A DNA stretch of 8,015 nt, from contig CALCUQ010000190.1 of NCBI GenBank assembly GCA_937906795.1, positions 1 to 8,015 of the forward strand, given 5' to 3'. Origin of the DNA: an uncultured Bacteroidales bacterium. GTDB lineage: Bacteria > Bacteroidota > Bacteroidia > Bacteroidales > UBA932. Position 1 is the stretch's first letter. Each line of letters begins with the position of its first letter. The notes below the pieces were generated by a model, which saw only the letters and a program-made list of their open reading frames with translations, searched no databases and was not told where the DNA came from. Made by a program: the position numbers and the translations under genes. Below, one piece after another: positions 6,398 through 8,015 of this stretch.

Positions 6398-7537
6398 ATG
6401 ACTTATACTTTTTTTCAAACATATTGGTGGTGTCTTATCTCATTACTGGCTGGCTTGTTGGTATTCCTTATGTTTGTACAGGGAGCCAATGTTCATCTTG
6501 TAAATTCTGGTCTGTCAGATATACAAAAGAAAATGATAGCCAATTCTACCGGGCGTAAATGGGAGTTGTCTTTTACAACATTAGTAGTATTTGGAGGTGC
6601 TTTTTTTGCTTCATTCCCTCTTTTTTACAGCACAAGTTTCGGTGGAGCTTATTGGGTATGGATGCTGCTGCTGGTAACATTTGTATTTCAGGCAGTTTCA
6701 TATGAATTCCTTCATAAAAAAGATAATCTTTTAGGTGTAAAAGGATTTAGATATGCTCTTGTAGCAAATGGTTTCCTTGCTCCTTTTTTGGTTGGAACAG
6801 CAGTAGGTACATTTTTTACAGGTTCTGACTTTACTGTAAACAAAGCAGCAATAATGGATTTGTCTGCTCCTGTAATCAGTACGTGGGGTAATTCATTCAG
6901 AGGTCTTGAGGCCCTTGCCCAACCTCACGCTGTTTTACTTGGAATATCTCTGGTGGGACTTACAATCATTCTGGGTGCCCAATATCTGATTAACAATATA
7001 AGCGATACAGATCTGGTAAACAAAATGCGTAAGACTATTAAGATAACTGCTTTACCGTTTTTGTTGATTTTTGTTTGCTGGCTTTTGATATTGCTATTTA
7101 AAGAGGGTTATGCAGTTGATTCAGATTCTACTGTATATATGCAGCAATATAAATATCTTAACAATATTATCCAAGTACCGGTTATTCTTGTTTTCTTGCT
7201 GGTTGGTGTTGTGCTTGTAGTTGGCTCAATCTGGTGCAGCGGTTTTACAAATTCAAAGAAAGGGATATGGTTTGGAGCTATTGGTACAGTCTTGACTGTT
7301 ATGGCAGTATTCTTTACTGCCGGATTTAACAATACTGCATATTACCCTTCATGCACACATCTGCAAAGTTCTCTTACAATTGCAAACAGCAGCTCAAGTA
7401 TGTTTACTTTACAAGTTATGTCTGTTGTTTCTTTATTTATCCCATTTGTTTTAGCATACATATTCTATGCATGGAGGCAGATGGATAAAAAACAGATTAC
7501 AGAAGATGAAATTACCAATTCTCCAAATGTTTACTAA
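6398..7537 (+). CDS. cydB: Cytochrome bd quinol oxidase subunit II
   Basis: A 379-residue membrane subunit that pairs with CydA; full length for the family. About nine membrane segments are visible (roughly 9-27, 60-77, 82-103, 119-140, 175-198, 216-234, 257-280, 288-308, 337-358). Family landmarks include the N-terminal TYWWCLISLLAG, GGAFFASFPLFYSTSFGG (66-83), the loop with SSLTIANSSSSMFTLQVM (324-341) before the last helix, and YIFYAWRQM near the end. The proteobacterial DGFD motif near residue 28 is QGAN here, and the HWDGNQVWL motif is replaced by KWELSFTTL (54-62). These are Bacteroidota-type sequences as far as I recall, not signs of damage. The start follows a 21-nt AT-rich gap with no Shine-Dalgarno. 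The stop abuts the next start codon with no base between them. Haem ligands are in CydA, so CydB is chiefly structural and may shape proton access. Confidence 0.96.
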   Translation: MTYTFFQTYWWCLISLLAGLLVFLMFVQGANVHLVNSGLSDIQKKMIANSTGRKWELSFTTLVVFGGAFFASFPLFYSTSFGGAYWVWMLLLVTFVFQAVSYEFLHKKDNLLGVKGFRYALVANGFLAPFLVGTAVGTFFTGSDFTVNKAAIMDLSAPVISTWGNSFRGLEALAQPHAVLLGISLVGLTIILGAQYLINNISDTDLVNKMRKTIKITALPFLLIFVCWLLILLFKEGYAVDSDSTVYMQQYKYLNNIIQVPVILVFLLVGVVLVVGSIWCSGFTNSKKGIWFGAIGTVLTVMAVFFTAGFNNTAYYPSCTHLQSSLTIANSSSSMFTLQVMSVVSLFIPFVLAYIFYAWRQMDKKQITEDEITNSPNVY

Positions 7538-8015
7538 ATGGATTCAAATATTATAATTCGCCCTGCAACTGTTTTGGACCATAACAATATTGCTCAGATT
7601 GTCAAACTTGCAATAGGTGATACGCAAACACTTATAGAATATTGTGGTGAAAACTACATGCATGTGCTGTCGCAAATTGCAAAATCTCCCCTATCACAAT
7701 ATAGTTGGAACAATTCTATTATTGCTATGGTTAACGGAACATTTGCAGGAGGAATTATAGGGTATGATGGCAAAGACCTTATCAAACTCAGAGAAGAAAC
7801 CTACAGAATTATTAAGCAGTATACAGGACTTACCCCTTTTATTCCCGACGAAACCGCTCCTGGAGAGTTTTATCTTGACTCATTAGGAGTAAATGAACTT
7901 TACAGAGGTATGGGGATAGCAAAAAGTCTTATAAGTGAAATTTCCAACAGAGCTTTTCTATCAGGTCACAGCAGAGTTGGACTGATTGTAGATTATGATA
8001 ATCCAACTGCAGAGT
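7538..8015 (+). CDS. GNAT-family N-acetyltransferase, 3' end outside window
   Basis: An ATG directly after the cydB stop opens a frame that stays open to the window end (159 complete codons). It encodes a GNAT acyltransferase, which moves an acetyl group from acetyl-CoA to an amine. The N-terminal IIIRPATVLD (5-14) is the standard first strand of the fold. IIAMVNGTFAGGIIGYDG (61-78) is the central hairpin. An insert of about 35 residues rich in charged helix (DLIKLREETYRIIKQY, 80-95) comes next, followed by EFYLDSLGV (110-118) and the acetyl-CoA pyrophosphate loop YRGMGIAKSLI (122-132), which fits R/Q-x-x-G-x-G/A with Arg123, Gly126 and Ala128. The later strand SRVGLIVDYDNPTA includes the Asn common in the C-terminal part of the fold. 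The substrate is unknown. Close packing behind cydB suggests co-transcription but does not establish a role in respiration. Confidence 0.87.
   Translation, partial: MDSNIIIRPATVLDHNNIAQIVKLAIGDTQTLIEYCGENYMHVLSQIAKSPLSQYSWNNSIIAMVNGTFAGGIIGYDGKDLIKLREETYRIIKQYTGLTPFIPDETAPGEFYLDSLGVNELYRGMGIAKSLISEISNRAFLSGHSRVGLIVDYDNPTAE

Overview
This is a low-G+C, gene-dense stretch that reads as a member of the Bacteroidota, probably order Bacteroidales. The main evidence is lineage-type protein features: a DUF4492-like small membrane protein directly ahead of cydA, a CydB with a QGAN motif where proteobacteria have DGFD, and signal peptides ending in YAQ or FAQ. In addition, start codons lack Shine-Dalgarno sequences, and the only good promoter-like element matches the Bacteroidota -7 consensus TAnnTTTG. 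The species cannot be named from this sequence.

Layout. Positions 1-3416 (+) hold the end of an efflux operon: the C-terminal part of an RND inner-membrane transporter, a TolC-type outer-membrane channel starting 1 nt after it, and a secreted serine esterase of the PHB-depolymerase/feruloyl-esterase type 16 nt further on. Positions 3426-4547 (-) hold a class I/II PLP-dependent aminotransferase, which converges on the esterase with only 9 nt between the stops. A 101-nt AT-rich divergent region (4548-4648) carries back-to-back candidate promoters. From 4649 to the window end (+) runs a tight cluster: a small single-span membrane protein (DUF4492-like), cydA, cydB and a GNAT acetyltransferase cut off by the window edge.

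How the genes work together. The RND pump and TolC channel would form an export path across both membranes; the periplasmic adaptor is expected upstream, outside the window. CydA and CydB form a cytochrome bd quinol oxidase, the high-affinity O2-reducing enzyme that many anaerobic or microaerophilic Bacteroidota use to respire or remove traces of oxygen. All haem-ligand and quinol-site residues I could check in CydA are present. The small protein encoded 3 nt before cydA is the best candidate for something under-described here: it may be an accessory subunit of the oxidase, playing the part that CydX or CydS plays in other phyla.

There are no RNA genes, mobile elements, CRISPR arrays or long repeats that I can see, and no gene-free stretch longer than about 100 nt. 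Apart from the accessory-subunit question, this looks like ordinary chromosomal core sequence.
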